Source: Heterobilharzia americana (Eukaryota; Platyhelminthes; Trematoda; Strigeidida; Schistosomatidae). From it: a stretch of 64,000 bases of DNA. The notes beneath the pieces are model-generated. The model did no database searches. It was not told where the DNA came from and saw nothing but the letters and a program-made list of their open reading frames with translations. Positions 45,551 through 58,740 of the stretch are shown here, one piece after another (the first letter of the stretch is position 1; every line of letters begins with the position of its first letter). Location of the stretch: positions 50,644,934 to 50,708,933 of the forward strand of contig OX104127.1 in the NCBI GenBank assembly GCA_944470555.2. Direction: 5' to 3'. Both the position numbers and the translations under genes were made by a program.

Positions 45551-46268
45551 GATGCAAGTTACCAAATATCAAACAGGCCTTCTGTATATGAGTTGTACTA
45601 TAGATACCGCTGACTCCAGAACCACAGACGAAGAGACTGGTCTGTGTCGAGAATTTATTGCATCCAAAAAGATTCAAAATTTCTTCCAGCATGTGTAAAT
45701 ATATTTACTTGATATGTGACCTTGTTCAGTATTTGGAATATTAACATGGTAAAAGAATGCACCAACTAATCAGTGAATTACTTTATGAAAGAGGGAAGTG
45801 AACCACCGGCCATGGTTTAAAAAAGTGCAAAACTAGTTATTTAGAAGTGTACAATAAATAAATTACATTTTATACAAATTTCAGGCCTCCCAGCATATTC
45901 ATAAACTTTAAGTGACCCTTGAAGATACATGTCAGTAGGAATAGACGACCAAATTTAATAAAGTATTCGGTGTAAAATTAAAAAGAAAATGATAGGTTGA
46001 TGTCATTTCTATATGTTCATATGCCTATTTCACATTTAGTGAATTGAAAGCATCTACTTTATGCAGAATCCTTAATTTAGACGCCTCATGAAAGAACATA
46101 AAGTCAAGAATAAAACAAAATGCATTTAGTGACGGTTGGCTGATAAGTATTACACGGCAATAAGGTAACCAATCAGAGTAATACTTGACTTCATCTGTTG
46201 ATTCCTACAACGCTAAGCACACTATTATACCATCGTCCTTTTAAATTAAGCCCATTTTTTCTTTCAAG
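45551..46268. other. Unassigned stretch
   Basis: No supported features. Confidence 0.35.
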
Positions 46269-46271
46269 GAA

Positions 46272-46515
46272 GTATTCTTCACGGACTAACATCAGACAAA
46301 GAAACATTGAAAACCTGGTTTCAGACTCCTGAACAGTCCGTATCCACAACTGAATAATGAGGTGCTTGCCATGAGATCTGATGACTCTGAGTTCAATCAC
46401 CGGTGTGGTCATAGACACGAACTTCCAAGAAATGCCGTGCTGTGACATAACAGCAACCCGATATTCTTAAGTTGTCAGTGATTCTCCACAGGATTTCAAT
46501 CTACGATGAATACTG
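46272..46515. mobile_element. Decayed head-to-head pair of hammerhead SINEs
   Basis: The left part (46,272-46,350) is minus-strand tail and ribozyme remnant: TTCACGGACTAACATCAG, GAAAACCTGG and CAGACTCCTGAACAG. The right part (46,360-46,515) is plus-strand: a TRNA-like stretch with a mutated B box (GAGTTCAATCACCGG), ending in a tail TTTCAATCTACGATGAATAC. No ribozyme core is left in either. Confidence 0.55.
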
Positions 46516-46519
46516 TTTT

Positions 46520-49500
46520 GAAATCAGTTAGTCCCAAGGAACCTTCAAAATGAAGTAACTTTCTTGACTAAAGTTCAATGAAATACTCATTGACAAACGG
46601 TCTGAAAATATAATTATTGAACATGCTCCTTTTTCAAGTAGTGAACACCTTTTTCTGTTTGGAATCTGGCTAATTATAATGGAATTTTACATTATTATGG
46701 AGGCGGAAAGTCTCATTTAAGCCTCCTTCCTTCTTGTCTAATATGAATTTTTTTTGAATAATTTCTTACTTTACTGGTAAGAATACCTAAAGTTTTAATC
46801 TTTTCAGAGATCTAGTCGTTTAGCCCATTTTCAACAAACTTGTAAGTAAGTGTAATAAATTGGTAGCTCTAATGAGACTTCAATCATATTTATGACAGAC
46901 TCTTCGGTGTACTATATTCTCGTCTTGCACATAAATTAAGACTTACCGCATCATTTGAAACACATACAAGTCAGTCACTTCCTTCTTCCTGTTCAAAAGT
47001 TCACTCTTCGGATATTTACTCAGTAAATATTAAGCAATAGTCGACATTACTACTGTAATCAGGTAATAAATACAATGTAGCGATTAAATAAATATTTGAC
47101 GAGCACAGTCTAGTTTTCATTTAACTTGAAATCAACTCAGCATTTTTCCAGTTACCTTTTATCTATTTCCAAACATACGAACAGCTTAACAAACCAACAA
47201 CAGACTATGTATCATCTGTTTAAAACGATTTAATATAAACCCTAAACTACATCATATTCGAACTGAATACCTCCAAACTCCTATTGTTTTGTTAAACAAA
47301 ACTCACTAAAAATACTTTACTAGAGTTTAGATCTTGCAGTTTACAAACAGAATCTGAACACTACAATAACTACTTTATTTTATAAGTTATAAAAGAGTAA
47401 ATGCAGAGAATTTGATCAGTAACTCTTACAGAAATATGTGTGAACGATAGGTCAAAACATTACGACAACTAGTTAGTATACTATCACTATGATGACCAGA
47501 TGTTGGTAGGTTTTCGACTAGCTTTTAGGTAACTTGTTGCAGAGGAAAGAGTAGAAGAGTGTCACTCTATTATGGTGACCAAGAAAATGTGAAGGAGAAT
47601 GGAGGAAGACTAAAACGTGATCCGATGACTCAGCAAGCACAAAAATTGTATCTACATGTTATGATAGACGATAATCGCTAGGGATTCACACCGAAAAGAT
47701 AAGGCAATCCAGAAATCGAAACAAGACAATGGTTGGGCAAAATTTTAAATGTATCACGCCGTAACAACTCAAATTTTCCTCCTAGAACACCAAGCATTTC
47801 ATGTTTACTCAACTTGACCATTCAAGGGATAAGTTATGAAAACAATCCGCATTATTATGTGCAGTGAGACTGCAATACTCAAAATTAACAATTTATTTAT
47901 GCATAAATCAATCGATCTTATCCAAGTCTAATATATAAATGTATCACCTTTCAACTATGATCGAATATTACTAAATATCAGCAAGTATTCCACATAAGCA
48001 TTCATTCAATATTTTTATTTCTTATTGAAGCGAATGGCGATGAGGCCACCTAACCTTATGACGAAACGTTAGCTATGAAACAGAATAGTTTGAAAACACT
48101 TCTTCATCTTAGAGCACAACCCCTTTCTACCATTATTCACCTTGAAGTCAAACAGAAAGCTTAAGATAGTCTATTTCGATCAGTAGATAGTCAAATGACT
48201 TCTGCAGTTTGGTCGAAGATACACTGACATACTTCTAAAATATGGATAACTTCAAGAAAATATCAGAATCTGTTAGGCACAGAGCAGACACACAATCTCA
48301 TATGGCATGGAATAAAGTAAGACTAATTGGATATAGACTTGAGTAGAAATAAAATTAGGATCCAAAATTGAAAAACAGTAAAAGTATTTATCATTTATTC
48401 GAAATCGGAATGACTCTAACGCCTACCATATCAACCACCAACCAATCAGGATTCTGATAGAAAGAAGGCTTTCTCATAAAATAAAGAAATGTAATCGATT
48501 AATTCAATAGTTGCTTATACAATCTTTAGAGTTGCTCAAAAGTCGGTTTATTGTTTCGATTCACCTATATGTCAGTCAATTTCTCTTCAAATAAATAGAT
48601 GTATAACATCTGGATATGATTTTGCTGACAATTTATAACTCTCAGCTACCGAAACGTAGCATGGTAAAGAAGTCATCCAACTGATTAATGATTTTCAAGG
48701 AAATTGTTCGTCATTACACTCAATAGAAGGTTGGATCTCACGTTAACTATTCTAATCCTTTATGGAAGAAATGGGTTTTTTTACTGAATGAATAAATTTT
48801 ACAATATCCGTAAATGTTATGAAGTAAACTGGCAGTAGTGACCAACTTTAAATATTTCGAATGTTGTATAGGTAAGTTTTCTGACATTTACCTAGCCTAA
48901 TCACTGATATCTCCAACAGTACTGATGCAGTTCAGTTTAGTCACAAATATAAGTTATACCTACCCACACCCCTCTTTAAAGTTCCGAAACACTAAGTAGC
49001 CTACTTATTTACGTTTGATCATGTCATCACATAGAAAAGCATAATGTTTCTCTCAGGCTTTACATATTGTGTGTTACGCTTATGCGGTCACGTTCTTCGT
49101 AACAGCAGAAAACGACTAGGGTAGTCATAAGTCCAAGACTTTCTGGTCGTCTCTGAGTGACGGCCACAAATAACAAATTACCACATGTAATAATATTAAT
49201 CCATCGAAGACGTTATGTGTCCTTAAATGTCACATTCCGAAACAAATGAAAACAACTGAAACTGTGACCAACAGAACTTTTGCAAAACCCACAATTCTTA
49301 CGGAAATCAATACCTTTGAAAAAGCTTACCTATGTGACAATGGTTTTTGTACACTTACGCACTTATTGCCTAGCAAGTGGGCCACACATATACAGTACCT
49401 TCATCGAATACACGAAGTTTGTGAAGTGCATTCCTTTTTACTCAAGTCATATTACATACGATGGCAATTACTTGTAGCTCAAAATATGAATATTCATACT

Positions 49501-49670
49501 GAGTGAACGTTTTGAAAGAAGTTACAGTGGTGATCCCAATATCTTGTATAACAAAAGAATAACTGTTAGCTGAAACTCTCACTCAAAGAAAAACTCAATG
49601 TGAATACATATTTCTTCTACACTAAAATTAGTTAATACCAACATGGGACCTGACATTTCCCTCCCCCGTA
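46520..49670. other. 3.1 kb of AT-rich DNA, nothing recognised
   Basis: No motif was recognised. Open frames at 49,246-49,506 overlap in two phases and have no family resemblance, so I do not call them. Confidence 0.35.
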
Positions 49671-49675
49671 ACGGT

Positions 49676-49905
49676 TCCATTTGCCACACCATATCAGCAC
49701 CAAGTAAGAATATACCAGGATGAAAGAAATAGAAATAAGAAGAAAGCAGACAGAAACTGAAAGGAAGTTATGGAAGAAGAACAAGAAGGAATGAGTCAGT
49801 GATAAAAATCAGTTCGAATGAAGATAATGTGTGCATCCAACTTCATCAGTGAAATCCATTCTTACCCATATCATCTAGAGTCTCGAAACACTGATTTTTT
49901 TCATC
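49676..49905 (+). repeat. Dispersed repeat related to 11.4 and 38.0 kb
   Basis: CCATTTGCCACACC, CATATCAGCACC, a purine-rich middle, CCATATCATCTAGAGTCTC and an ACTGATTTTT end match the order in the other copies. A similar phrase (GTTGCCACACTTCACTGG, minus strand) at 50,960-50,982 may mark the start of another, inverted copy. Confidence 0.55.
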
Positions 49906-52125
49906 ACGCAGAACAGAAAGTCTGGTTTGTTGGTCTGGTGCCATGCTGTAGTCTTCAGCTAACTATGCATAAAAAGGGAGACTGTGACCAGGCATGCGTA
50001 AAACATGTCTCAATCATCCAATTCGATTAGGGTTCATAACCTCATCAACAGTCATTCCTCCTCGATCCAAATCTCTAATCCTGACTTCTAAGTTACTGAC
50101 GTCATGCCACCGCATCAATTAACTTAAGCTTCACATATTCTTATACACCTCCAAAACTTACTCTCATGATGCAGAATACGATCATCGATCAAAAGAATGA
50201 ACCCGATAGTGTTGTTCTTCGAGACGAAGCAATGGCTTATGAAAGCACCGTCGCAATATCATGTAACTTCCTCATTGTAATATCCCCATCTTTACCCTTT
50301 ATATTTCGGCCTCATTTCCAGCTGTAGACATCTATCAGCATTCCCTGAGTAAATAAAATGAACATCGAATTCAACACTATGTACCAACTACTTGAAGCAA
50401 AGAAAATCCAACCTAGGCTTTTATCTAGGTGTGATTTCGATTTCCAACAAAAAGTAAAACAACAATAAAAATAATACTACTCCGAAAATCGTGTCCTCGC
50501 AGCATTGCTCCCGTATGCCGGAATCACAGTGTGAGCAGTGCTGAGGTTGAGTGAAGTGCACTAGGCAATGTAGGTAAGACAGTCAATAAGGTAGTGAAGT
50601 CTGACGGACTGAAGTGGCTTGAATACGTGTTGCAAAAACTCAGCCACCACCCACCTTGACCTACATTGTAGGATTGGGTTGGAAGAAGGCTGAGAGTCAT
50701 CAGGTCTAGACATAGAACTGGTCGATGAAGTCTCTGACTGTTGGTATGAGTGGTGTCACGAGGCGTACACTGACTGCCTGAAGGTCTTGAGATACTATGA
50801 GTCACTGTGTGGAGAAGACTGATGGTGACATTACTGAAAGTTGATCGCGGGGCTCGCTTATTGTCATCACTTTTGACATTTTCATTAATCTCCATTGCTG
50901 AAATTTCTTCTCCTTCCTACTTTTACACCAACCTTTTTCTACAAACGTCTCTTTTGCACGCTCCAGTGAAGTGTGGCAACGTGAACTGATGCATATCTGT
51001 GAGATGCGCTATATTGATTGTTCCTGTCTCTAGCGTACTTGGAAACAGGTTACATCTACTGCATGAAGAACAAGATTCCAGTTGGATATCTCAATCTATG
51101 TAGTTACAGACAAGTCCAAACTACCAATCGACTAGTACTCAATCCAATCAGATGCAGCTTGCATGGATAGGAGAGTAAGACAACATTCAAGAGCCTACAA
51201 AAATGCATGAGAAGAAAATTTGGCAAGATGTAGAAATCTATGTTTCAAGGTGAAAGTCAATCCTAATTGTCACAGAGTCCAAACCAGGGACTATCAGGTT
51301 GTTCGTTCATCATCCTAAAGATCGAAATACAGCATTCCAGAGGGCAATCAAGTATCATATTAAAAGTACGTACCCTACAAACATAACAGAACTCATTGAC
51401 TGATCACAGGAAAGCAGGTAATCTCATGTTATCTGGTCTTGATTGCCTCCAATCAACTAAGGCCCATCAAAGGACACCAAGAAAGTAAGACTGCTAGATT
51501 CCAATAGACAACATGAGATTACATGCTGTAAAGCGAACAATCAGTGTATGGAATCCAGTTGAACGGGAGGTCAACCGCGGTCAGAATAGCTCAGTTTCAC
51601 TGGCTCTCACTGAAGCTTCGCGTGAAGTGGGCTAGAATTTCAGACAGGACATCAGTTCCTTCAAGGTAACAGGAATGCCATAATGATGAGTCCAAAAAAA
51701 CGTGAAACAAATGTTTAGAGTTTCTTGGCTATTGCCTCCAACAAACGACCACACCACAACTCATATATCATATGGATTTAGAGCATAATCAATACCACAT
51801 CTATCATTGTGTCAGCAAAAATAACCTAAAATAATCCAACTAAACAAGCATAAAAATGTGAATATATTTCCACTGACAAATTCAATTATCGAAACATGTT
51901 TAAATTGATTGAACAGATGCCAAGAAAATCTAGTGAAAATAAAATAACCAAGTGAGGTAACGACAAACACTAACCCAATTACGAACCATCAGTCATTAAA
52001 TCCAGTAAAATTCATTCGTAGAATAAATCAAACTCAAAACTAACAAAGACGCCGCTGCAACAGACGAAAATATCTGAACCACCTCAACCATATATTCACA
52101 GCAACGCAGAAATGACGCTGCCTCC
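49906..52125. other. 2.2 kb of unassigned, possibly repeat-derived DNA
   Basis: The segment 50,500-50,990 is less AT-rich and holds a minus-strand open frame of 123 codons (50,524-50,895). It is rich in Ser, Thr, Leu and His with no recognisable domain. Nothing else was recognised. Confidence 0.35.
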
Positions 52126-52266
52126 ATTAGAAATTACCGTACTCCTTTAGTCATTAGGAGTCAGAGAAACAGAGAGTCTTCCTAACGATATTTAACAACT
52201 GCTAGAATTTTGCATTAGCAGGCTGACGAATGATCAACCAAACCATTAAAATCTCAGCAAAACTGA
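52126..52266 (+). repeat. 141 bp repeat, outlying copy
   Basis: From ATTAGAAATTACCG to AAAACTGA this matches 54,297-54,438 with only a few changes (for example GAATGATCAACC for GAATGGTTCAACC). It has two small hairpins, ACTCCT/AGGAGT and CTGCTA/TAGCAG. The same sequence is mirrored at 63,077-63,218. Confidence 0.88.
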
Positions 52267-53514
52267 CTACCTTTTAATCCTTGTAATAGTCAATAAAAGG
52301 TTCATAGTATGCGACTAAATTATGACCTACAAAAAAGTAGAGTAACTTTTACTGTAGTCTTTTTAAATGGTGTGTCGTGCCTCATTAGCCGACCATAATA
52401 TCTACAATACCTCTAACTGACCAAAAGGGTAATTATTCGTTCTGTATCATGAAATGGTCTCGGAAAATGCAATCTCGAAAACCACGAATTATCGATGACC
52501 AGCCAGAGGGACAACAGTTGTTTCGGAAAAATTGCATGCTGTTGTAGAATAGTATGATTCCTGGTGTGATGTGCTGAGTCCGATGTTGAGGATTGTCGAT
52601 TCCATCTGGTATTGAGACAGTTAACACATAAGAAGTTTATTATGCTCGAATATGTTAATCAGGACTAATCAAATGAATATTTCACGAGTGTTCTGAAGAG
52701 CTATAGGATTTAAATCTAGTTAAGACTCGTAAAAACCTATGTTAATTGTTTCCCTGGAAAAAGTTCATTCAGCTCGTGATTATTGATTCAGTACTGAAAG
52801 AATTACAAACTGCAAGTAATTTCAGACGGTTAGATTGCTACAACCTAGAAACTCCTATTGAAATATTCATCTTGACCAGACATTTCACGGATGGATCAAA
52901 GTCTCGTAAATAGTTGTTGGAGTTCCTTCTGCTGAATGTGTTGCGTTTGCTAAAGCACACTTAGACACAACGCCTTAGGAGTATTATCTCCATTTGTCAG
53001 AAGTGATTATCATGTAGCTAGTCTCATAGATCTAAAACCTTTTCCGCATCATCCTATGAGTTGAACTACTTTAATATCATGACAAAATTTTGTAAACCGT
53101 GCATCAAATATGCACTCTCAGATTTGACGTACCCTGTGGAGACTGCACGGAACTATGCATGGACCATTTAAATTAAAAATAATGTTTTCTTCTCATCAAT
53201 TTCTGCACATTTTGTATATTTCTTCTAATTCTTGTAATGTTGTTTATCTGTACACTTTTTGGTTGTGGCGATATCACTGAATTTGTTGCTACTGTTAAAC
53301 CTGGAAATATAGTGTACTTCTATCCACTCCAACTTCTGCCTCCGTTGACTATTGTCTGACGTTAATACTAATTGACTGTCCTTTGATTTTACAGGACCGC
53401 TCATCCTACATCCAAATATCACAACAGTCAAGCCAACCAACGTCGAGTAAGGACAGCTAACAAGTATTACCTTCCGAACTAACTTTGAACTATACTAAAT
53501 TGTAGTGGCTGGTA
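52267..53514. other. Unassigned 1.2 kb
   Basis: No supported features. Whether the left arm of inverted repeat 2 extends into this part cannot be tested, because the mirror position lies beyond the window. Confidence 0.35.
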
Positions 53515-54296
53515 CCGAAGAGATAACATTAAAGTAACCTATTATTATCCATGACATTGATGTTACTATTTTGTGTTATAACGCATAACTTTTAACATCT
53601 CCGTTTCATTGAAATTAATTTTGTAAATCATACGTCGTTTAACATTTCGGCTTACCTGACATTTCTTTGGGTCCATTACAACCGGAATATCTGCTAACAT
53701 TTGGCCTATGAAATCAGTGAAGAAAGGAGTGTGGCGTAAATAGGAATTTGTTTAGAGATTTATGTGATATAGGGAGGGGGAAGCGGGCATGGTATAGCAA
53801 GTTCTACATAGACGTCGTAACCATGACATCAAGTGCTTGGGACAGAATGCTATCTTGAATTCATGCAGTCATTCATCAAATTTCAAAGGTATAGCATGAG
53901 ACACGACAGGAGAGTCAATATTTGCGAATGCGCCAAGTTATGAGAACTAATGCCGAAAAGAATGAAGTCAATCAGACAAGATGACAGATTACCACAAAAA
54001 GACAATACAAAAAATGAGACCGAAGTAACAGTCATATTTCTGAAAACTATATAAAACACATCTTGACAAAAACGGCAAATTCATACTGTCCTCCATTCAC
54101 ATACATCTTCATGTCCAGTATCACACACAAATGTGAATAGGACAGCGCTTTCCATAAGTTCATCTGCCGTTCACTGACTGGCGAACTCAACACTCAATCA
54201 GTCTGCCGTCGTCTCAGAACCCGACGCACCTGCAACTTCCTAGTATCATCAATACATTTCTCAGTGCCACTTGACACAAACCGAAGTTTGGAAAGA

Positions 54297-54438
54297 ATTA
54301 GAAATTACCGTACTCCTTTAGTCATTAGGAGTCAGAGAAACAGAGAGTCTTCCTAACGATATTTAACAACTGCTAGAATTTTGCACTAGCAGGCTGACGA
54401 ATGGTTCAACCAAACCATTAAAATCTCAGCAAAACTGA
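54297..54438 (+). repeat. 141 bp repeat, copy in the left arm
   Basis: This is the second copy, in the same orientation as 52,126-52,266 and 2.17 kb from it. It carries CTGACGA followed by a perfect six-pair stem (ATGGTT/AACCAT), but no GAAA. Confidence 0.9.
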
Positions 54439-55204
54439 GTCAATCTCTACTACTCTGCAAAATGTCGCAGTAAACGGTTGGTGTGAAACCGAGACATCCA
54501 CGATTGTCTAGGAATGAGGAAATCACCTCTAATTCATATCGGACACCGCGTATATCATGCATACATACGTGTTGACTCATTGTTTTACTAACTAGTTTAG
54601 TCGTTGCATATTATCATACCTTCTTACAACAAGCATTTGCAATGCCTGACACAGGAAACCACATCAGCACACTTCTCGGTCTGCACATAGCACTTTCACA
54701 TTTCAATTCTTCTCTTCCTGTTTCCTATCTAGTCTCCAGTAACTTCTTACTGTGTCGTGCACCTTACTATTCACGTGCACACAGAACTCTGTTGGATCAC
54801 CTCGAACTTCACTTCTGCAAGTCAAGTGTTCATCATTGCAATGTTTACTACACACCGAGCACCTCCCACTTAATGCTGGATTGAAATTGAAGGTCAGTTA
54901 TGGAGTTTAGGCTTTGACAGTTCCACCTTCTCAATTCATATTCTCATGGAATATAACCAGTTGAGATGACCATCATTGACGGTGGTCTCGCAGAAATATC
55001 ATGTTTGGTCATCAATAGTGAACATGTTGCAAGTGTTTGGATGAATGGATGTTTCAGGAATACCACTGAATACCAATCGCGAAGATAATATGCCTCAGTT
55101 CATTTTACTCCTTCATCTTGCAAGTGAAGTGAAATCAGCTTCTGCAATTGTAGAAAATTTGCAACCAAAATTCCACTCCCATCAGCACAAATCTCAGAGT
55201 AATA

Positions 55205-55528
55205 TCATGCTAACGTGAATAAGCTGTATACCTTACTCAACATCGCATACAGGTGGATAACGATAACTCTACGCCTACTCATCACCAACATCCTACACAC
55301 ACATGCAAACCGAAATGAAATCTTAAGCATTCGTTGGGAGCTGGATATCTCTATGACATAGAGAGAAGACTGCTGAGATGTCTGATATTCGTAGATAACT
55401 AGATGTTTGGCGGATGCCAGTGTCAAACCGAGTAGTATTTGTTTCAGAGTAGTTCTGCTTTGTCGTGAGCAAATGAGCAAAGAGATAGCTTCACCTATCG
55501 CTGTCCCTTCTGTCACAAGAAGAATCAT
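55205..55528 (-). other. Unidentified 107-codon open frame in the left arm
   Basis: This is the longest open frame of the arm and is duplicated exactly at 61,987-62,310 (+). It starts with a TTG-type or later codon rather than a clear ATG context, contains several hydrophobic stretches, and has no recognisable domain. Overlapping frames exist on the other strand, so chance is a good explanation. I list it only because the arms otherwise lack any known content. Confidence 0.2.
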
Positions 55529-57644
55529 TTCAGAACAGACACGTTTCTCATCTCAAATTATTTCCGTCAATCCTCCGATAAGCAGTGATTTTAACACTAC
55601 ACCGATAGGACTGCTAGGATACTCCCAATATCACCAGGAGCTCTAACACATGTATGTGAAGTCTCCCCAGAGAATAAATAATCTGAAGACTCGATGTGAG
55701 GTTTAGAGGAATACGTTGTGTAGTGGAAACACATGAGTGTCTCGCTGAGAAGGTAGAATATATTCGAGGAGAGTGACTTCAACAGACCTTCGGTTGGTGA
55801 AATAAATGTCCTGAAAAATCACAGACTCTTGATATGCACCACACAAATACGAAGAAGGGAAATTTCCAAAGGATAACGGATAGATGAGAAGATTCCATCC
55901 TAATAGATATATAGAGAAATGTGTACAATCAGCAACTTCCATATATGCAGATATTTAGAAGTCAGACAAGACACACGCTTCTCTGAAATCGGGTGCTTCC
56001 ATTCAAGTCACTCTTCACAAGAACCACAAACACAGTTGAAAATGAGTGGAATCGTCTTTCAGATTTCTCAACACATTCAACAGCATCACCAAGGAATATG
56101 ATATGGTCTCATATCAGTGAGCACCAATACTCAGAGTGTGGCTTGCTTTCAAACATATCACAGTTAAACAATGAAAATCTAGATATCATTATTTCTCATG
56201 TAAATAAAACAAAAATCAAATAATATTCACCTCGTTAATTCCAAACAATTTCATTCTTGAGTCTGTCCGACTGATCAACGCATACTCGACAGTGATTACT
56301 TGAGCCAGAGAAACATAACCTCCCATCACACTTTAAACTTTCAGCTTCAAACATGTTTCGTATGATAACCGTAAGACTATGTCGAATGAATACCCAAAGT
56401 GAAGTCTTCATTTAGCAATGCTGTAACTAAAACAATGAAATATTGTCATGTCTCTGTCTAGAAGTACTCACGTGAACCATGTGATTTCATCGATACACTT
56501 CGAACTCAGAAGCCTGAAATTCCTCCCAACTGATCAATCTCACACACGCCTAACACATCTCTTATGCTCAATCTGAAATCACACACACAATAAGTCAGTC
56601 ACGTGAATTCTCTCCTCAAACATAGAACAGCAGGACACAGTAGTTCGAGACTATTGTATGTATATTTCAACATCTGAGGGAGCTGTGTGCAAAAGCACTA
56701 AACGTCGTATCCCCAACACACCATAATTCAGCAAAATCAAACAGCTGATCTCATCAGATAAGAGAACCAGAGTTCATGGTGAAAGGGGTGAGTGGTCAGT
56801 TGGAATCTGTGAAGCCAAATGAATCAAGGGTGAAAAACGTCCTCAAATAAATGAAACAATGCGACTGGTAATACTCATCGGTCTCAGATTCCTACTTCCC
56901 ATTTCTCCACTGAGATAACAAAGACAACTACTAATACCTAATACCTACACTACTAATAGGAGGATTGCACAATGCACACATTCCCAATTACCAACATGGT
57001 CATCGGGTCCAGAATTCAAATGATAGGGAAGATACTAGATGATCAATTGTGAACTTGCTAACATGCTGGTTAGCCACATTGTGAGCTGCTTAGGCTACAA
57101 TTGGAACATCCTCCTTCATATGAACTAACCCCCTGTCGGTAATCATTCTAGTCGGCCAACTTGACAAACTAACCAACAATGCAAACAGTTTGATGACAGA
57201 GTTTCGTCTCGTTCTTTGTTATTTCACTTCTTATCAGGACCATATCTTCAAGGAGTAATCATGTTGTAAAAAGAATAGTGTAATTTACTGTCTTGTAACT
57301 GCCTATAGTTCTGTAGCTCACACTTTAATTTGGACACTGTCTCCTTGGATTCGCTTTCTTTTGGATGACACAACTGGGTTTTTGATTCTTTACATTGAAT
57401 CCTTTTTTAACGTAGGAGTCGTATGTTGGAGAACTCAGTAGAAGTAAATGATGAAAATGATTTTCACGAATGAATGTCTCTGTCATAGTGCCAGAGCGTT
57501 ATGCACCAAGCCGCGATAGCCGCTTTTTGTGCGATAGGTATAGTTTCAATCTTATTGAATTTACGCAGGAGCCCAAATGCCAATAGAGACCGGTCAACTA
57601 AGTCCACTTACTGATGGGATAATACAAGCAACAAGATTAAAACT

Positions 57645-57838
57645 ATGCCCGTCGCACAAGAAGTTGATTTCGTTACTAAGTGGTGTAGTAGATAACGCTA
57701 TAGCATTGAAGTGATCCGTATCGGGTTTGAGTCTCGGTGGGAAAAACTGTACTCACCTGGAGGTAGGTACTTTTAGGTGACAAGTCTAGAATAGGTTGAG
57801 ACACGCGTTCTGGATTCCACTTCTACCCACTATCCTTC
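57645..57838 (+). mobile_element. Sm-alpha-like SINE, decayed hammerhead, in spacer of inverted repeat 2
   Basis: An A-box-like GTAGATAACGCTATAGCATT, a near-consensus B box (GGGTTTGAGTCTC), GGTGGGAAAAACTG and a ribozyme remnant (GTGACAAGTCTAGAATAG then GTTGAGACACGCGTTC) ending in CTGGATTCCAC. GAAA has become GAGA and the core is mutated. Confidence 0.72.
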
Positions 57839-57894
57839 ACTAGCTTTAAGAAAAATTGTTTTTGCAGGGTAATAAGGATTTAATTTTTATGGAA

Positions 57895-58300
57895 GGATTC
57901 ACCCCGAAGCAACATCAGTTGGAAATCTATGGAAAGCCTGCAAGCGTTGAACAGCTGTTCCCCCCCCCCCCGATATGGGACTTCTTAGCAGTACACACCC
58001 ACGACCTGACTGGGGTCGGTTTCAGGACCTTCATATTTGACGGCGACCGCGTAACCATTCAGCCACTGGGCTACGGTTCAGTAGTCCACATTTTTCTATT
58101 CTGTCATTTCGCGATGTAGCGCAACTATCACCCAGTGCCTTCAGTTGATATCTGCTTTACTTCCTACTGGTTGACCACACAGGTCACGGATTTTGATTAA
58201 AAATTTGGGATAACCATCTCAAAGTATGCCACCAATGAGTACAATGCAGCAATATATTTTGAGGTTTATAGAGATTTCATATTTAAGGTAGTATTGTTTA
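57895..58300 (-). mobile_element. Hammerhead SINE with poly-C interruption, long head region
   Basis: On the minus strand the head region (58,075-58,300) matches 7,080-7,310. It is followed by the A-box area, CGCGGTCGCCGTCAAATATG, a degraded B box, and GTGTACTGCTAAGAAGTCCC. The position where GGACGAAA should stand is a run of twelve G (C at 57,960-57,971 on plus). Stem III AACAGCTGTT-like and the tail CCAACTGATGTTGC follow. The ribozyme is therefore destroyed. Confidence 0.75.
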
Positions 58301-58339
58301 TCAACAGAACAGAGGACAGGACAATTACCTCACACCGAT

Positions 58340-58740
58340 TGGTACATTATTCTGATGTATATTAAAGATGTCTCAAAATCGGTCAACCGACTGCTATCTT
58401 CTTTCGGAATTGTAGTGACACACAGAGCAACGAAATCACTACAAAGCATTTCATCCAACCTGAGGGATCAGATGCTGAAGGAAGATAGAACACAATAATC
58501 TACAAAATCAAATGCAAACATTATTCAAGACAGTACGTTGGCCAGCTTAGCTACTGGACTGTTCAGAGAATTCATGAACGTCAAATAGCAATAAATGTTA
58601 TGAGTGGATACAATAAAAAGGTTCAATAATGTTAAATCACTGGCGACTCTACAAAACTGCTTGCACTAACAAAGATTTCAACGATAATTCATCTTCATAA
58701 AGTGTAGACAAATGTATAAAGACTTCTATAGTTGTCCAAC
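58340..58740 (+). mobile_element. Penelope-like element fragment, RT tail and GIY-YIG domain
   Basis: Plus-strand translation gives IKDVSKSVNRLLSSFGIVV, THRATKSLQSISSNLRDQ, then IIYKIKCKHYSRQYVGQLSY and TVQRIHERQIAINVMSG. This is the GIY-YIG nuclease of the lineage seen at 3.1-4.1 kb, with YVG in place of YIG and the C-terminal part missing after about 58,640. A frameshift lies between the RT tail and the nuclease near 58,490. It lies directly next to a hammerhead SINE in the spacer of inverted repeat 2. Confidence 0.82.

Larger units (their letters stand above)
53515..57370 (+). repeat. Left arm of large inverted repeat 2 (left end unknown)
   Basis: Every compared position pairs with the right arm at a constant sum of 117,515, from 53,515/64,000 to about 57,370/60,145. 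So there is no net indel over 3.85 kb. Stretches that I checked at 54.6-56.2 and 57.0-57.3 kb are identical by eye. Mismatches appear only near the inner end (57,347, 57,353, 57,363). Base composition is less AT-rich and more pyrimidine-rich on the plus strand than the surroundings. No known gene or retroelement was recognised inside, apart from the 141 bp repeat. Confidence 0.95.

Noticed and set aside
54297..54438. CTGACGA followed by a perfect ATGGTT/AACCAT stem looked like a new hammerhead in the 141 bp repeat.
   Set aside because: The GAA(A) that must follow stem II is absent (TAAAATC), and no stem III or cleavage triplet can be placed. The outlying copy also breaks the stem.
52126..54438. 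A CRISPR-like or satellite array based on the 141 bp repeat.
   Set aside because: Only two direct copies 2.2 kb apart exist, with no regular period; the sequence is eukaryotic in every other respect.
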